DNA of 35,264 bases from OMG group bacterium (GCA_012267385.1 JAAXGW010000038.1:1-35264); one strand, 5' to 3'; shown: positions 1 through 8,020, numbered from the stretch's first letter. Notes: generated by a model from the letters alone, not told the origin. Translations and numbers: made by a program.

Positions 1-2346
1 TTGTTCTCCATACGCTTGATAACAGGCCGCTATGTAGTTGCCGAGCGCGTTCGCATCGCCGGTGGTATAGTCGATACTCCGAAAGGCCGGGTCCAAATCC
101 AGAAAACTCATCAGCGCGTGCGTGTCGCGCAGGATCTGCGCTTGTCCGGGCGACTTTGAGAAGCGATGGCGAATGAGTCGAAAACTCGCATAGCTCAATG
201 CCGCCTCAATGTCCGTCGCATCAAAGTCAAAGGGGCTCAAATCCTCCAGCGGACACTCAATGGGTTCCATGGCCTCTAGGAGCCATGGTTTCGGTCTCGG
301 ATCAAGGGTGCGGGTCAGGGCTGCCCACGCGTCATACTGTGCTGCGGAGACGTGGAAGAGATTGCGTGCATGCACCGTGGGGCGCGCATAGTCATTGCGA
401 ATCGCCGCCAACAACACTTCATTCCAGCGACGCGCCACCGACACGTCCGCGGTCGGCGACACCCCCGGCAGAAAATACGCGGTCACCGTCGCGACGTTCG
501 CCGGCATTTCAAAGGTCGTGACCGCAGCATAGCGGTCGCCGATGACGCCGCCGGAAATAATCCAATGGCTGAAGTAATAACCCTCCGCCGGCTCGGATGC
601 CGCGATCTCCACCACGTCGCCGGCCGCATACAAACCATCGCCATCGCCAAACCGTACACTCAATCGAAGTCCAGACTCCCCGGGTTGGTTGATCGTTAGG
701 ACCTGATTCGCTTCAATCGAGTTCATTTCTGTGACGCTATGTTCTCGATCAGGCCATTCCACACGAATATCAGCTACGGTCGCACTTCCTAACCCGAAGT
801 GTACCTCATGGGGGTTATGAGACGCGTAATTATTGCTACCTCCAAGCTGTCGTAGTTGAGTGCCATGTTCGGTGGTGACTCGAACTTTCGCGCCAATCCC
901 AAAGGTATTGAGCCCGGCACCTCTTAGCTTGATTGTTAAAGAGTTTCCTAAGTTCTCTGAATCATTTCGATAATAGACAATGTGCCGTTCGCTCACATTG
1001 ACTACGACAATGTCGATGTCTCCGTCACGATCAGCATCGAAACAAGCGAGCGCTCGGCCCTGTTCAGTATCGTCGATACCTATTTTTTCCGCAATGCTTT
1101 CGAACGTACTATTGCCGAGATTAAGGAAGAACTTTGACGAAACACCACGGTATTTTGGTAGTTCAAACCAACCATTGACGTGAAAAATGTCTAAGTACCC
1201 ATCGTTGTCGAAATCTTGGGTACAAGCTCCCCAAGCCCAATTTCCCGCTTCCACTTGAGCTTCCACAGTTATATCGGTAAAGCCGCCGAAGCCATCATTT
1301 TCATACAGTCTGTTACCGATCCAATTTCCTCCTAATGGTAAGTCGTATATCGACGAGACAAACCAGTCGAAGTCACCGTCGTTGTCGTAATCGCCTACCG
1401 CTGCACCCATGCCTGCTTGATCTTTGATCACTTCACGATCTGTTATCCGGTAAAAGTTTTTTCCATCGTAATTTTTCAAGACATGGCTCGTATTGAAATC
1501 ACTTACAAGAAGTAAGTCGTGGTCATCGTCGTTGTCGATATCGAATAGATTTGCGGTATAACTCCAATCTGTACTTAGATCCAAGATCAAAGTGCTAATG
1601 TGGGAACTATTGCTTGTATTGGAAAACAGTCCGCTACCTTCGTTTCTCCATACGGTCTCTGTATCAGAGAGTTCGAAACGAACTTCACCCCAATGGGTTA
1701 AAAACAAGTCAATCCAACCGTCTCGATCGTAGTCGGACATCGTGGCCGATATAGTGTTTTTTGCATGAAGTGTGATACCGGAATCAGCCGTTATATCAAC
1801 AAAAGTACCCGTAACATCGCTCAATTGATTGTCAAAAACGTAGATAGGATCATCTTCTACCGCACCTACAAATAAATCAAGATCACCATCGCTATCAACG
1901 TCGCCAAACGCGGGACCGCTTCCCCAATGAAGCATTCCGACTCCTTTGTCTTCTGCGACATCGGAGAAGGTGCCATCACCATTGTTTAGATAAAGTGCAT
2001 TTGGGATCGTATTCCCTCCGACCACATATAAGTCTACGTCGCCGTCATCGTCGATGTCTCCTGCAGCAAGTCCAGCAGCGAACTGCAATGTCAGATCTCG
2101 GTTCTCCTCAGAGTAGGTGTGCGGGTATTCTCGAGTCAAGCCAGAGTCTTCTATATCGACACTAGTAAACTTCAACACCGTACCGTTGAGTGTGGTGTAG
2201 CCAGGGTCATCAGTGTCTGAAGTTTCGTCGGATGCGACTTCTTCAGCGATTAGCGTGAAATAAGTAGGGAGCGCGACCATTGCTAGAAGTGGTAGTAAGA
2301 CCAATAGTCGTACAAAGGAAACTCGTAGTAGTACACTCTGCTTCAT
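1..2346 (-). CDS. FG-GAP/VCBS repeat + ASPIC/UnbV protein with C-terminal DUF6851 (vanadium-haloperoxidase-like) region, 3' end outside window
   Basis: One open frame runs from an ATG at 2346 to base 1 without a stop (782 codons), so the gene is cut by the window edge. Residues 1-35 hold a hydrophobic signal/anchor segment. About residues 65-460 are Asp-rich FG-GAP/VCBS blades (repeated patterns such as GDIDDDGDVDLY, DYDNDGDFDW, DRDGDIDIVV). Residues 463-550 match an ASPIC/UnbV domain (GIGAKVRV, HFGLG). Residues about 563-630 look like a divergent InlB-type bacterial repeat (GYYFSHW). From about residue 638, WNEVLLAAIRND followed by PTVHARNLFHVSAA matches the start of DUF6851, a family related to vanadium-dependent haloperoxidases; the catalytic part would lie beyond the window. 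The protein is probably exported or surface-attached. GC rises sharply at about 660, at the UnbV/InlB boundary. No strong ribosome site precedes the ATG. Domain calls are by recognition; DUF6851 function here is inferred. Confidence 0.85.
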   Translation of the reverse strand, partial: MKQSVLLRVSFVRLLVLLPLLAMVALPTYFTLIAEEVASDETSDTDDPGYTTLNGTVLKFTSVDIEDSGLTREYPHTYSEENRDLTLQFAAGLAAGDIDDDGDVDLYVVGGNTIPNALYLNNGDGTFSDVAEDKGVGMLHWGSGPAFGDVDSDGDLDLFVGAVEDDPIYVFDNQLSDVTGTFVDITADSGITLHAKNTISATMSDYDRDGWIDLFLTHWGEVRFELSDTETVWRNEGSGLFSNTSNSSHISTLILDLSTDWSYTANLFDIDNDDDHDLLLVSDFNTSHVLKNYDGKNFYRITDREVIKDQAGMGAAVGDYDNDGDFDWFVSSIYDLPLGGNWIGNRLYENDGFGGFTDITVEAQVEAGNWAWGACTQDFDNDGYLDIFHVNGWFELPKYRGVSSKFFLNLGNSTFESIAEKIGIDDTEQGRALACFDADRDGDIDIVVVNVSERHIVYYRNDSENLGNSLTIKLRGAGLNTFGIGAKVRVTTEHGTQLRQLGGSNNYASHNPHEVHFGLGSATVADIRVEWPDREHSVTEMNSIEANQVLTINQPGESGLRLSVRFGDGDGLYAAGDVVEIAASEPAEGYYFSHWIISGGVIGDRYAAVTTFEMPANVATVTAYFLPGVSPTADVSVARRWNEVLLAAIRNDYARPTVHARNLFHVSAAQYDAWAALTRTLDPRPKPWLLEAMEPIECPLEDLSPFDFDATDIEAALSYASFRLIRHRFSKSPGQAQILRDTHALMSFLDLDPAFRSIDYTTGDANALGNYIAACYQAYGEQ

Positions 2347-2730
2347 CTAACGAGATTGTACTATGAGAAACGGTGTGCTAACGCTATTCGAGCAAAGTCA
2401 ACGAACCACTGCACTCAGAGTGAATTTGATTGCTCACTCAAATATTTCGGTGAAGTATTTAAAGATATTTGTAAAAAGCGTTGAAACGTTTTTCCATCAT
2501 TGGTAATTGCAAAACGAGATTCAAAATTCTCATGACAGAAAGGTAGAGACAACTTGGATAATTTACCCTATACATACTTAGCGGAAACTAGGAATCAAAT
2601 AACGGTGCTTTATTTGGCTCTCTATTACGGTTTATCCGCCTAAGTTGTTTGTGTAATCGGACGTGTAGTCAACTATAGAAAGCGACGGTGAGTTCGCAAT
2701 TCAATTGTTACAGGTTAGTGTCCTTGAGGC
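2347..2730. other. Intergenic region between FG-GAP gene and halogenase
   Basis: This 384-base AT-rich gap separates two minus-strand genes. No open frame with a credible ribosome site, tRNA or clear hairpin terminator was seen. It must contain whatever promoter drives the FG-GAP gene, if that gene is not read through from the halogenase; a TACAAT box on the minus strand (about 2354-2359) lies close to the start but has no well-spaced -35 partner, so no promoter is called. Confidence 0.5.
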
Positions 2731-4002
2731 CTAGCATCCTAGACCTTGAGAAATCTGTGCATAACTAGTGAGTGGTACAGCACACATTTTGTGCCAGTCA
2801 GCTTTGTCTATTACAGGACTCTTGAGAAGCCGTAGCATTTCATCAAACTTGGTTAAGGCGTTGCAATCTACCTGTGTTGGATCAGCCACTTTTCGGTGTT
2901 TAGGCCAAACATGTTCCCGGGCATGGTCCCAGAACTCAGATTTGTAAATAGAACCGCAAGAGTAGTGCCACCCGACGAACAAACCATATCGAAGAATGGT
3001 ATTAACCAAGAATCGATTTACTACCGTCGCGTCACGTTCAATGTGTTCTATGGCGCGGTTGAGTCGGATGTGTAGCTCCATCCCAATTTGTAGCTGTGCA
3101 GAAACTATCGCCGTTGCTTCCAGAGGTTCCATGAACGCGGCGGCATTTCCGACTCGAGCTACGACGCCATCAAATAGCTGGCGATGAACGAAATTGGGGA
3201 ACTGAATTACTGCGCGTTGCTCGAATTCGGGCACACAGTCCGACTCAAGAAGCTCGTCAAAGTCGGCCTCAACAGCTTCAAGGTCAGAAACATCACGATT
3301 AAATATATATCCATAAGAAGTATGCGCGGTCAGGGGAATGACAAATACCCAGCCATGTGGTCTAGCGACTGCGCGTGTGTAGGTGTGTTGTAGGACAAGC
3401 CCATCTTCGTTTTGCATGATTGAGGGACAACGACGAATCACTGCGGTATTTGTAGGAATAAATGAAATGTCGATGTTTTGCTCAGGATTGAGCTCTCTTG
3501 GGAATCCGCGAGCATCGAATACAAGGTCATAGTGTTCTGATTCCCGACCCTCGAAATCTATTCGAGCACTTCCGTCCACCCTTGTAATATTGAGAACCTT
3601 TGCGTCAATGTGCGTTGCGTTCGCACTTTCATGAAGCAGTTCTGCTAGCAAGTCTGCTGCTAAATGGTAGGCATAGGAAACCTGTTGCGGCGTGAAGTAG
3701 TGGATGAAATTTCGATTGCGTTGCCCCCATCCCTCAAATGCAACTCTATACTTCCGTGTACCCTTAATCTGTCGTTGGATTTTTTCATGGGGCAGATTCG
3801 TTAGTTGCGCCAATTCTTGAACTAAACTCGGCCAGCTACCTTCACCAACTCCGATGACTGGGATCCGCGAGTCGTAGATATGGTGAAGTTCATACTCGCC
3901 ATCCGAGAGTTGGTGCGTAACGCTGGAAGCGGCTAAGGATCCTGCGGTACCGCGTCCAATAACTGCAATTCGGTTTAATGACTTTCGACCCAGTTGGATC
4001 AT
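2731..4002 (-). CDS. Flavin-dependent tryptophan-halogenase-family protein
   Basis: The 423-residue product fits the flavin-dependent tryptophan halogenase family, which uses FADH2, O2 and halide to halogenate indoles. Visible motifs: the FAD-binding GRGTAG (residues 16-21), IGVGEGSWPSL (50-60), and GTRKYRVAF (81-89), in which K84 aligns with the catalytic lysine (K79) of PrnA. GWVFVIP (217-223) replaces the usual WxWxIP with Phe at the second Trp. EPLEATAI (292-299) corresponds to the EPLESTxI halide/catalytic motif, with E295 at the PrnA E346 position and Ser replaced by Ala. The length is shorter than free-Trp halogenases (about 510-540). A Trp-terminated RiPP precursor lies 2.5 kb away, so a peptidyl Trp substrate is plausible, as in MibH and the sponge-derived SrpI brominase; this is inference. 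The frame is undamaged although the next genes upstream are broken. Start ATG is preceded by a GGGATGG-like site and overlaps a 29-codon frame by ATGA. Confidence 0.88.
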   Translation of the reverse strand: MIQLGRKSLNRIAVIGRGTAGSLAASSVTHQLSDGEYELHHIYDSRIPVIGVGEGSWPSLVQELAQLTNLPHEKIQRQIKGTRKYRVAFEGWGQRNRNFIHYFTPQQVSYAYHLAADLLAELLHESANATHIDAKVLNITRVDGSARIDFEGRESEHYDLVFDARGFPRELNPEQNIDISFIPTNTAVIRRCPSIMQNEDGLVLQHTYTRAVARPHGWVFVIPLTAHTSYGYIFNRDVSDLEAVEADFDELLESDCVPEFEQRAVIQFPNFVHRQLFDGVVARVGNAAAFMEPLEATAIVSAQLQIGMELHIRLNRAIEHIERDATVVNRFLVNTILRYGLFVGWHYSCGSIYKSEFWDHAREHVWPKHRKVADPTQVDCNALTKFDEMLRLLKSPVIDKADWHKMCAVPLTSYAQISQGLGC

Positions 4003-4088
4003 CCAATTCCATCCCTACGAACAGCCATCGGTTCATTTTCGCACACACTCAGTTGTGTCTCGTCCTCGGGTAAATTAATCGTAAACAT
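3999..4088 (-). CDS. Possible 29-residue peptide overlapping the halogenase start
   Basis: A short frame starting at ATG 4088 encodes 29 residues (begins MFTINLPEDETQLSV, contains one Cys, ends RRDGIG). Its TGA overlaps the halogenase ATG as ATGA, the arrangement typical of translationally coupled genes. Upstream ribosome-binding sequence is weak. It matches no family I recognise and does not resemble an NHLP leader. It could be a small accessory or regulatory peptide, or chance coding in the 120-base gap. Confidence 0.3.
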   Translation of the reverse strand: MFTINLPEDETQLSVCENEPMAVRRDGIG

Positions 4089-4122
4089 TGTTGCTTTAGA
4101 TTTCAGAAACCAAAGGTGAAAT

Positions 4123-5333
4123 CTATTCCCAAGAAACTGTCTTTCGACCATCGTAGGTTAAATCCGCGGGATCAGAGTTCAAATTCACGATGCTCTCAAA
4201 ACGCATGGTCCACGAATCTGACAGCCGGCGCTTGAATTCTAGGTTAAGCGCGCGGTAATCATAGTCTAAATCTGCTAGTAGGCCGGCAACAAATTCTGTA
4301 CCCGCTACGTCATTGAACGAGAGAAATCCTGAGAGGAACAAGTCATTCGTCCAAACATTGGTTGATCTGGATCCGCGCCCATCGTACAACCATTCGGCAA
4401 GTACCGTCAGACTCGCAGAGGAGTTAAAGAGGTTGTAAATGGTGTGCTCGGTCCCAAGAATCACAGCATGATAATTCTCTTCTTCGCCAAACAGATTCCG
4501 CATACCGTTTCGATGGATCGCTTCAAACTTGTAAAGCAATCCAGTAGTCGTGAGTTGCACGTCTAAGCCAAATTGTTCTATTTGCTCATAGTAGGGTTGC
4601 AAAGTTAAATACTGAGGTGCTGTTAGCTCCGCTTGTTCGCTGGCTAGAAAACCTGGTTCCCGATTGGTGCCCACAAACACACTTAATCCAAAGTCATATG
4701 GTCCTACAGAATTACTGTAACGAAACGCGACATCAATGTGATTCTCTTCATCGTGGTATTCATAACTCGCGTTCTCGTTGATAGAAAACCGTGATCGAAT
4801 ACGACCCTTGGGTCCAGGAAAGGTACGCTTGCGGTGATACGGTAGTAAAAAAGATTCCGCGATGCCCCAGTCGCCGGAAATAGTTAGATGCACCATCGGT
4901 TGCCCCAGTTTCGGACGATTGCGCGGGTGTTCAACTAGGTCGACCTGATTAATGATGTCGACGAGGTTGTACAACTCGGTAACGCCCCAATTAACACTTG
5001 CTTGTCCTAACTGAAGTTCCCAAGAAGTGTTTTTCCAGTCTCCATACATCAAGAAATATGCTTCTCGTACATCGCGCCATGTGTTCGGTGCGAATCCGCA
5101 CTGTCGTATCGGTACAGAGGAGTAAACGTAAAGCTGGTTTGTGAGTTAATTTCTACATGAAGAGTGGTTTTGGCAACAGCTCCTAGTGTACTTGATTTCT
5201 GGTCCGAAAAAATTGGTGATTTTGGATACCATCGTCCTTGCAAGCTAATCTCACTGGTCATATCGAATGTTTGTGCGACAGCACACGTCGCACTCATGAA
5301 CCCGAACAGTGCGATAGCTGCGTTGTGTCGCAT
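4123..5333 (-). pseudogene. Outer-membrane beta-barrel protein (DUF1302-like), frameshifted
   Basis: Two frames (5333-5049 and 5052-4123) together give about 403 residues of one protein. The first starts with a signal peptide (MRHNAAIALFGFMSATCAVAQ) and runs through YRYDSADSHRTH, then goes out of frame; the adjoining frame continues RDVREAYFLMYGDWKN and WGVTELYNLVDIINQVDL, the sequence expected next in this DUF1302-like barrel family. A single missing base at about 5077-5080 explains the break. The remainder is rich in alternating aromatic/polar beta-strand patterns. The start overlaps the upstream LolA-like stop (TGATG). In other bacteria such barrels commonly sit with a LolA-like outer-membrane lipoprotein-sorting protein and an RND/MMPL exporter; no exporter of that type is present here. 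Function is probably envelope lipid or metabolite traffic, by analogy only. Confidence 0.75.
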
Positions 5334-6190
5334 CAGCGAATGCGTCGGAGAGCCGTCTGAGTGAACTCGCTTTCGTCAAGATTGTTGCCGAACTCAAACT
5401 CTGTCCATGTCAGAACGGTACTGGCACCAGTTAAATGATTTTCCATCGTTTGTTCTTCGGCGCGCCAATACTTGTTTAGGTACCGTTTGTAATTTGCGAA
5501 TGTGAGTGTTTTTAAATGTGAGTCCTTGCGATCATACAGTTCCATCTTCCATGATCTCAGTTCTTCGGTATCCTGCCAGATTACCTTTTTGCTATATCCA
5601 GACTTTTCATCTAAGGGATATTGCTCAATCACCGCATTGTTCTTCACGTAAGTATTTGTAGGTGTACTCTGCTATTTCACCGGCCCGCATGTCTTCATAA
5701 GCAAATTCACTACCCATGAATGATCCAGATCGTTCGGAAGCGCTATACGTTTTACTTTTTTTAGAGCTGGAAGATACAACCATTGATCATCGGGGGCATT
5801 TATATGAGCGTGGGTAAGAAGTGCCGTGCTCTTTACATCCCTCGGTTGGTCGAATACAAACAAACTCTTGTCACCGTCGTCAGGTACTTCAAGTACCTTG
5901 AATCACATTTGTCTTGTGCTTTCGCCACCACGGCGATCACGTATCACCATAGTTAACTCTGCCGAGAAGTCCCCAAATCCATCGTTGCTCTCACTTGCTG
6001 CATTCGCGATTCTCATGCCTTTCTCCTCCGGTGTTTCTTCCTGTGCAGTGATGGTTGAAAATGGAGAAATCCAAATCAGTAGCGTTAACGTGCAAAGTAC
6101 GAAGAATTGACTGAATCGCAGATCTAAATCTATATAAGGGACCATTCTCGATTTACGGCCATATTCAATTCGAAACATGTGGTTCATCAA
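5333..6190 (-). pseudogene. Outer membrane lipoprotein-sorting protein (LolA-like), broken by a nonsense codon and frameshifts
   Basis: Three pieces form one LolA-like periplasmic protein. Piece one (to 5903) has a hydrophobic leader and the family block KGMRIANAASESNDGFGD followed by TMVIRDRRGGESTRQM, then an in-frame TGA at 5905-5903 where an Arg is expected (CGA to TGA); the same frame then continues KVLEVPDDGDKSLFVFDQPRD. Piece two carries LLTHAHINAPDDQWLYLPAL, then a single missing base near 5731 moves GSFMGSEFAYEDMRAGE into another frame. A further indel near 5640 precedes IEQYPLDEKSGYS and the C-terminal FTQTALRRIR typical of the family. The gene is adjacent to and overlapping the beta-barrel gene. 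The true start may be a downstream ATG at 6145, which gives a more usual signal-peptide length. As read it cannot yield a full protein. Confidence 0.82.
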
Positions 6191-6545
6191 TCGGGAACTC
6201 TCTTCGAGCGACCAAAATTCGATTTGCGTTGGAGGTGAATGTAGTAACCTATTTCGTCAGGAGTCAGCACGCTGCTGATTCGCAAGTAAATTTTTATGTC
6301 GAAAATCCAGTGTTTGCGCATGTTCTCTTGATGTCTGTGTGGTCAGGCAACACATCCTTAAAAAATATTGAAAATCAACAAGTATTTTATGAAGCATGTC
6401 AGTGTCGTGCGCAGAGATTAGCGCCGCGAGGACTTCGATTTGAATGGCAGAATATTGGTAATGGAAGAACGGACCTCATTCGACAAATGTGTTACAATTC
6501 CCAAAACTATATATTCTTCACTCTTTCAACTATGAGGAATCTGTT
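6191..6545. promoter_or_regulatory. Divergent intergenic region upstream of the RiPP precursor
   Basis: This 355-base AT-rich stretch lies between the divergent LolA-like pseudogene and the precursor gene, and should hold promoters for both. A TATATATT stretch at 6508-6515 could be a -10 region for the precursor, but no -35 box at good spacing was found. It also contains an uninterrupted + strand frame (6229-6549) that is listed separately at low confidence. No hairpin or riboswitch was recognised. Confidence 0.4.
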
Positions 6546-6549
6546 ATGA
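6229..6549 (+). CDS. Doubtful 106-residue open frame running into the precursor start
   Basis: From a TTG at 6229 a frame of 106 residues continues to a TGA that overlaps the precursor ATG as ATGA. The product has no recognisable family or signal peptide; it contains two Cys in EACQCRAQR and otherwise looks like an unremarkable soluble sequence. In favour: no stop for 320 bases in AT-rich DNA and the coupling-type overlap. Against: a TTG start without a clear ribosome site, no homology I recognise, and the region is where the precursor promoter should be. Confidence 0.22.
   Translation: MEVNVVTYFVRSQHAADSQVNFYVENPVFAHVLLMSVWSGNTSLKNIENQQVFYEACQCRAQRLAPRGLRFEWQNIGNGRTDLIRQMCYNSQNYIFFTLSTMRNLL
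6534..6538 (+). promoter_or_regulatory. Ribosome binding site fixing the precursor start
   Basis: GAGGA lies 7 bases before ATG 6546. It supports the 83-residue product beginning MRSGDQMLQQ rather than the longer frame beginning at 6489, which would add 19 residues not expected on an NHLP leader. Confidence 0.7.
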
Positions 6550-6797
6550 GAAGTGGCGATCAAATGCTTCAACAAATCGTCGAGAAGTCTGCCGTAGATG
6601 AACAGTTTCGGCAAGCACTTCTTGCTAATCCTAAGATGACCATCAGCAATGAGTTAGGAATCACAATTCCGGACTCGATGACAATTAAAGTTCACGAAAG
6701 CGACATGCAAACGGTTCACCTTGCATTGCCGCCCGACCCGAACATCACCGAGGAACAACTCGAAGCAATTTCCGCTGGTCTTTGTTGTTGCTGGTAG
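6546..6797 (+). CDS. NHLP-leader (proteusin-type) RiPP precursor with a CCCW tail
   Basis: The 83-residue product is almost entirely a nitrile-hydratase-like leader peptide: KSAVDEQFRQALLANPK (14-30), NELGITIPDSMTIKVHE (35-51), TVHLALPP (56-63) and ITEEQLEAISAG (67-78). These match the NHLP pattern (xxFRxxLLxxPK, ELGxxxP, xHLxLPP, LxxEELExxxGG). The AG at 77-78 stands at the usual GG-type leader/core boundary, leaving a core of only five residues, L79-C80-C81-C82-W83. Three consecutive Cys suit conversion to azolines/azoles by the neighbouring YcaO cyclodehydratase, and the terminal Trp suits the halogenase; both are inferences from context. The gene is on the strand opposite the biosynthetic operon and converges with the unknown protein gene ending at 6913. 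The frame is intact. Confidence 0.9.
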   Translation: MRSGDQMLQQIVEKSAVDEQFRQALLANPKMTISNELGITIPDSMTIKVHESDMQTVHLALPPDPNITEEQLEAISAGLCCCW

Positions 6798-6833
6798 ACA
6801 GAATCTAGACGTTTTATACGTTTAATTTCAACG

Positions 6834-6850
6834 CGAACTTTTTTAGTTCG
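6834..6850. terminator. Weak hairpin in the convergent gap
   Basis: CGAACT (6834-6839) and AGTTCG (6845-6850) form a perfect 6-bp stem with a five-T loop, 37 bases past the precursor stop and between two convergent genes. A bidirectional terminator would fit the position, but neither side has a clear following T-tract, so the call is tentative. Confidence 0.3.
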
Positions 6851-6912
6851 AGTTTGACTCAGAGGAGTCGCCATCTCCGTGAAGGTGGTAGCTTTTGCAT
6901 TTCTGGGATATG

Positions 6913-8017
6913 CTAAAGGGTGATGGCTCCGGATAGTACAAGGAATAAATAAGCTTTTACTTTTTGAAGCTGATTGTCGGAAACGACAAGCTTTATGTGG
7001 TGAATACCTAAGCGGCCAGACTTCGCGAATAACACAGTCGGTTTCGAATGCCAACTCTCTAGATCCTTTAGTTTTTTTGGGGCGACGACATCTTCTAAAC
7101 TCAATGCTCTAAGGAACGGTTCCCAGTCTGTCTGACCGTCGAGCCAATATCGAGAGTCCTTCGTAAACCTTTGCTTTACGATGAGAGTGAGCCCGAGCGA
7201 AAGACCTAAACCATTGCTCTGCACATCAATGTTTACTCCACTTCTGACGACATTGGCCCGTTCTTGAAATCGTGAGACTACAGGCTCTACAGCTGAAATT
7301 TGTCCAGGCCATTCAGTATTCAAGATAGGTACAAAGTTCCTGCAGATCGTTAAAGCCCATTACCGCTAAGCGAATCGAACGAGACCGCGAAGGGAAAATT
7401 CCGAAAGAGTCCGTACGTGTATGGTTTGGTTGCACCAGATATGCGCGTTCAACATTCTGTCTTTCAGTTACGTCTCGATTCCAACCTACGCAAGAGACTA
7501 AAGAGTCCACTACCGTGGTTACATCCTCCACCTGTTGACCGCCACCCATAATTGGCCGTTCCCCCGGTCGTAAAAACATCCCTGGCATCGTGCGGGTGTT
7601 TTCCGAATCTGAATCGATGTCGTACTCAAGCATCAATTTTCGACCGACGATGTCCCGCAAATGTGATCTATTGGAATCCACTTGCTGAAATAGCTTCAAA
7701 ATTGCATTGGTAGTTTGATCAGCGGAGTTATTGCGTTGGAGTTCTTCGTAGAACGAGGCGGTTCTGGTGCCACTCGCTAGTGAGACCCCAAAGTCAGCAA
7801 CAGGCGTAGGTTCATGTAATGGAATTTCAAAACCAAGGGGAAGGGCTCCCATTTCAATCGGCAGCTTTTCGGCACGCTTAAGGATGCGTTTCCAGTGTAA
7901 TTCACCGATCAGAGTGGGAGAAATGCGATCCCGGAAAGAGCTTAATGAATCTCCCAAATTTTGACCTTCTTGTGCGAGTCTCTCTTGGGTAATTAGTACG
8001 GCTTTCTCAATATCCAT
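6913..8017 (-). pseudogene. Conserved RiPP-cluster protein of unknown function, frameshifted
   Basis: Two overlapping frames (8017-7313 and 7323-6913) appear to be one protein of about 365 residues. The N-terminal part starts MDIEKAVLITQERLAQEGQN and ends with RSIRLAVMGFNDLQELCTYL; the second continues EWPGQISAVEPVVSRFQERA, GLGLSLGLTLIVKQ, and the C-terminal HHIKLVVSDNQLQKVKAYLF. One extra base at about 7312-7320 would reconcile the frames. I recall proteins with this tail (IHHIKLVx then VKAYxFL) as uncharacterised neighbours of NHLP/LanM/YcaO clusters, but no catalytic motif is obvious. The start lies 3 bases after the cyclodehydratase stop, so it is the last gene of the RiPP operon. A true pair of coupled genes is possible but less likely, because sequence similarity to the family continues across the junction. 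Confidence 0.6.
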
Positions 8018-8020
8018 TTC

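Noticed and set aside
268-290. Inverted repeat CCATGG...CCATGG.
   Set aside because: Short, inside coding sequence and explained by codons of the DUF6851 region; no regulatory context.
198-1183. Plus-strand open frames opposite the FG-GAP gene.
   Set aside because: They are antisense shadows of a continuous 782-codon minus-strand frame with clear domain matches.
1321-2100. Asp-rich repeated DNA that might look like a tandem repeat array.
   Set aside because: The repetition is at protein level (FG-GAP/VCBS calcium-loop blades) with divergent DNA; no exact direct repeats or CRISPR spacing.
5903-5905. Possible UGA recoding (selenocysteine or Trp) in the LolA-like gene and in the IS OrfA (16865-16867).
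   Set aside because: The expected residue in the LolA-like family is Arg, one transition away (CGA to TGA), no SECIS-like hairpin is apparent, and UGA serves as a normal stop in intact genes such as sucA and sucD.
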